NCBI GenBank assembly: GCA_934644965.1
Contig: CAKUDG010000005.1
Span: 62,001 to 126,000, forward strand
Length of the DNA stretch: 64,000 nt
Direction: 5' to 3'
Source: an uncultured Victivallales bacterium
GTDB lineage: Bacteria; Verrucomicrobiota; Lentisphaeria; Victivallales; UBA1829
Shown here in pieces: positions 62,488 to 64,000 of the stretch. The notes beneath the pieces were generated by a model. The model saw nothing but the letters and a program-made list of their open reading frames with translations. It made no database searches and was not told the DNA's origin. The position numbers and the translations under genes were made by a program. Each line of letters starts with the position of its first letter. The first letter of the stretch is position 1.

Positions 62488-63300
62488 TCAGGAGGAAGGA
62501 GAAGTAGTAGACCCCTCCGATGCTTTTGCCTGATTCCAGAGATTGTCCATTTCTTCAAGAGAAGCTTCCTCAAGAGAACGCCCGGATTTCTTCAAAGCGT
62601 CCTCAATGAACCGGAAACGGCGTTCAAATTTTGCGCTGGCTTCTGCGAGCAGGAGTTCGCCGGAAGAGCGTCTGCGGAAACGGGTCAGGTTGCAGACGGC
62701 GAAGAGGAGGTCTCCGATTTCCTCGTCGATGCGTTCCTGGGACTGTTGTTCCGCATAGGCGGCGCGGAGTTCCGCAAGTTCCTCTTCGATTTTTTCGAGA
62801 ATCTGCTCTTCCCGGCTCCAGTCGAAGCCGAACTTTGCGGCCTTGCGCTGAAGTTTCTCCGCCTGGAGGAGTGCGGGGCAATGCCTGGGGACACCGTCAA
62901 GGACCGAATGTCTGGAGGCGCCTTTTTCCGCCTGCTTGACTTTTTCCCACAGGCCCACGACCTCCTCCGATGCGGAAACACGGTCCGAGCCAAACACATG
63001 AGGATGACGGCGGATCATTTTTTCCGCCACGCCCGATGCCACATCGTCCAAGGTAAAGGCCCCGCGCTCCTCCGCCATGACGGAATTCAGAACCACGTGC
63101 ATAAGAATATCCCCGAGTTCCTCGCACATGCCTGCGTCATCGTCTTCCGACACGGCGTCCAGGAATTCGGCGCACTCCTCCATCAGGCAGGGCATCAGGG
63201 AGCGGTGCGTCTGCTCCCGGTCCCATGGACAGCCCTCCGGAGAGCGGAGACGTTTCATAATCTCTTCCAGGCGTCTCACCGGATCCTTCATTTCCTTCAT
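62488..63300 (-). CDS. mazG: nucleoside triphosphate pyrophosphohydrolase MazG
   Basis: A 270-residue enzyme with two MazG domains: the first with CPWDREQTHRSLMPCLMEEC, EELGDILMHVV, and the second with FDWSREEQILEKIEEELAEL, EEIGDLLFAVC. It clears damaged NTPs and may alter ppGpp levels. TTG codons precede the ATG at 63300; the ATG has GAGG upstream, so I start there. It stands alone with its own terminator. Confidence 0.93.
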   Translation of the reverse strand: MKEMKDPVRRLEEIMKRLRSPEGCPWDREQTHRSLMPCLMEECAEFLDAVSEDDDAGMCEELGDILMHVVLNSVMAEERGAFTLDDVASGVAEKMIRRHPHVFGSDRVSASEEVVGLWEKVKQAEKGASRHSVLDGVPRHCPALLQAEKLQRKAAKFGFDWSREEQILEKIEEELAELRAAYAEQQSQERIDEEIGDLLFAVCNLTRFRRRSSGELLLAEASAKFERRFRFIEDALKKSGRSLEEASLEEMDNLWNQAKASEGSTTSPSS

Positions 63301-63355
63301 CAAGACCAATCCTCTCTTTTTCCCGCCGCGGCTTCTGAATGGGCCAGCTGGCGGC

Positions 63356-63373
63356 TTGTCTATCTTGTCTATC
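63356..63373. repeat. 9-bp tandem duplication upstream of mazG
   Basis: TTGTCTATC occurs twice in a row in the mazG leader region. It may be a regulatory site or chance. Confidence 0.6.
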
Positions 63374-63511
63374 TAAATAAGTTCTGCTTCTTCCAGGAAT
63401 GACAAAAAATCGCAGAAACGGAATCTCATCCCGCCGGCAGAGAAACTGTGCTCCCGGAGGAGTAGTGTCCCCGCCTTTCCGGCTTCTCCTCCGGTGACGG
63501 GCTTCTGATCT

Positions 63512-63844
63512 TCAGCTGTAAATCACCGTCACTCCATCCGATCCCGGAGCGCCGACGTCTTCCCCCGGAAAATATTCCCGGCAGGGCAGACGCCCCGACT
63601 TCAGTCCCGAACGGATTCTGGAACGCAATACCCCGCTTCCGTTCCCGTGCACGGCAAGGATCCGGCATCGTGGATGTGCGCTCAGCATTTTGCGCATCAG
63701 CTCCATGGCTTCCTCGGCATACATTCCGTGGAGATCCACGGTGAAATCGTAAGAAGAATCCCCGGAGGAGGAGGAGGCAGACGCCCGCTTTCCGGAAGAG
63801 GTGGAACGCCTGCACGATCTCTCCCTGTCCGCATTTTTTTTCAT
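63512..63844 (-). CDS. Smr-domain protein, small
   Basis: A 110-residue protein whose last 80 residues form an Smr domain (DFTVDLHGMYAEEAMELMRKM, ILAVHGNGSGVLRSRIR). Such domains bind or cut nucleic acids. The N-terminal 30 residues are Ser- and Arg-rich. No MutS part is attached. Confidence 0.87.
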   Translation of the reverse strand: MKKNADRERSCRRSTSSGKRASASSSSGDSSYDFTVDLHGMYAEEAMELMRKMLSAHPRCRILAVHGNGSGVLRSRIRSGLKSGRLPCREYFPGEDVGAPGSDGVTVIYS

Positions 63845-63959
63845 GTGTTCCCGGAACTTTCCGCTGTTTTCAAAATCCGTTCATTCCGGGAATATTTCTC
63901 CATTTCGGAGATTTTGCGAACGAGGGATGTCATTTTTCGGGATTTTTTTGATTCCCGGC

Positions 63960-63987
63960 TTGTATTTCCGAAAAATTCATGTATCTT
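63960..63987 (+). promoter_or_regulatory. candidate promoter at the right edge
   Basis: TTGTAT at 63960-63965, 16-bp spacer, TATCTT at 63982-63987. A start at about 63994 would place the transcript start next to the ATG at 63995, so any gene here could be leaderless or begin outside the window. Confidence 0.4.
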
Positions 63988-64000
63988 AAGGGGCATGATG

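Overview
This 64 kb window is an ordinary-looking stretch of chromosome from a free-living, Gram-negative bacterium with moderately high G+C. It carries lipopolysaccharide or exopolysaccharide genes, a type IV pilus motor cluster, HflK/HflC-type membrane proteases regulators, planctomycete-style Ser/Thr kinases, a DUF4091-type glycan enzyme and many TPR proteins with no close textbook relative. That mix points to the PVC superphylum, most likely Lentisphaerae (Victivallis-like). The assignment is an inference from gene content; no rRNA gene is present to confirm it. I saw no tRNA, rRNA, CRISPR array, insertion sequence or prophage.

Layout. 1-2.8 kb: the end of a Ser/Thr kinase with a membrane anchor and leucine-rich repeats, then a lipase-like hydrolase. 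2.9-13.9 kb (minus): a seven-gene block of three SPFH/HflK-HflC-type proteins, a P1B metal ATPase, an ABC-2 exporter pair and a TPR membrane protein. 14.2-18.8 kb (minus): an oxidoreductase with a histone-like tail, a secreted protein, a heptosyltransferase-like enzyme and a phosphoesterase. 19.2-29.9 kb (plus): pilB1-pilB2-pilT-pilC, then manC-coaX-trpF-like and a large membrane protein. 30-33.4 kb: a small membrane protein, a candidate structured RNA, a ferredoxin-nitroreductase and a receiver-kinase fusion. 33.6-37.9 kb (minus): O-antigen ligase and a GT-C glycosyltransferase. 38.2-43.0 kb (plus): an Fe-alcohol dehydrogenase, an NtrB/NtrC-like two-component pair and a HIT protein. 43.3-49.9 kb: cardiolipin synthase, then a secreted DUF4091 enzyme paired with a TPR/CBM9-like protein. 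50-64 kb: GNAT, YraN, a UAP1-like pyrophosphorylase operon, an orphan cobS, a PTS IIA/TrmH/TPR operon, thiE, mazG and an Smr-domain protein.

How the genes work together. Three themes recur: envelope biogenesis (sugar-nucleotide synthesis, GT9, O-antigen ligase, GT-C, cardiolipin synthase, SPFH proteins), surface motility or attachment (pilus ATPases), and signal transduction (two Ser/Thr kinases and a sigma-54 two-component pair). The strongest candidate for an undescribed system is the SPFH-trio/P1B-ATPase/ABC operon. The second is a possible noncoding RNA at about 30.5-30.68 kb that ends in a strong intrinsic terminator. Promoter-like sites in several intergenic regions share the pattern TTGnnn, 16-17 bp, TATATT-like, which gives internal support to the gene starts chosen here.
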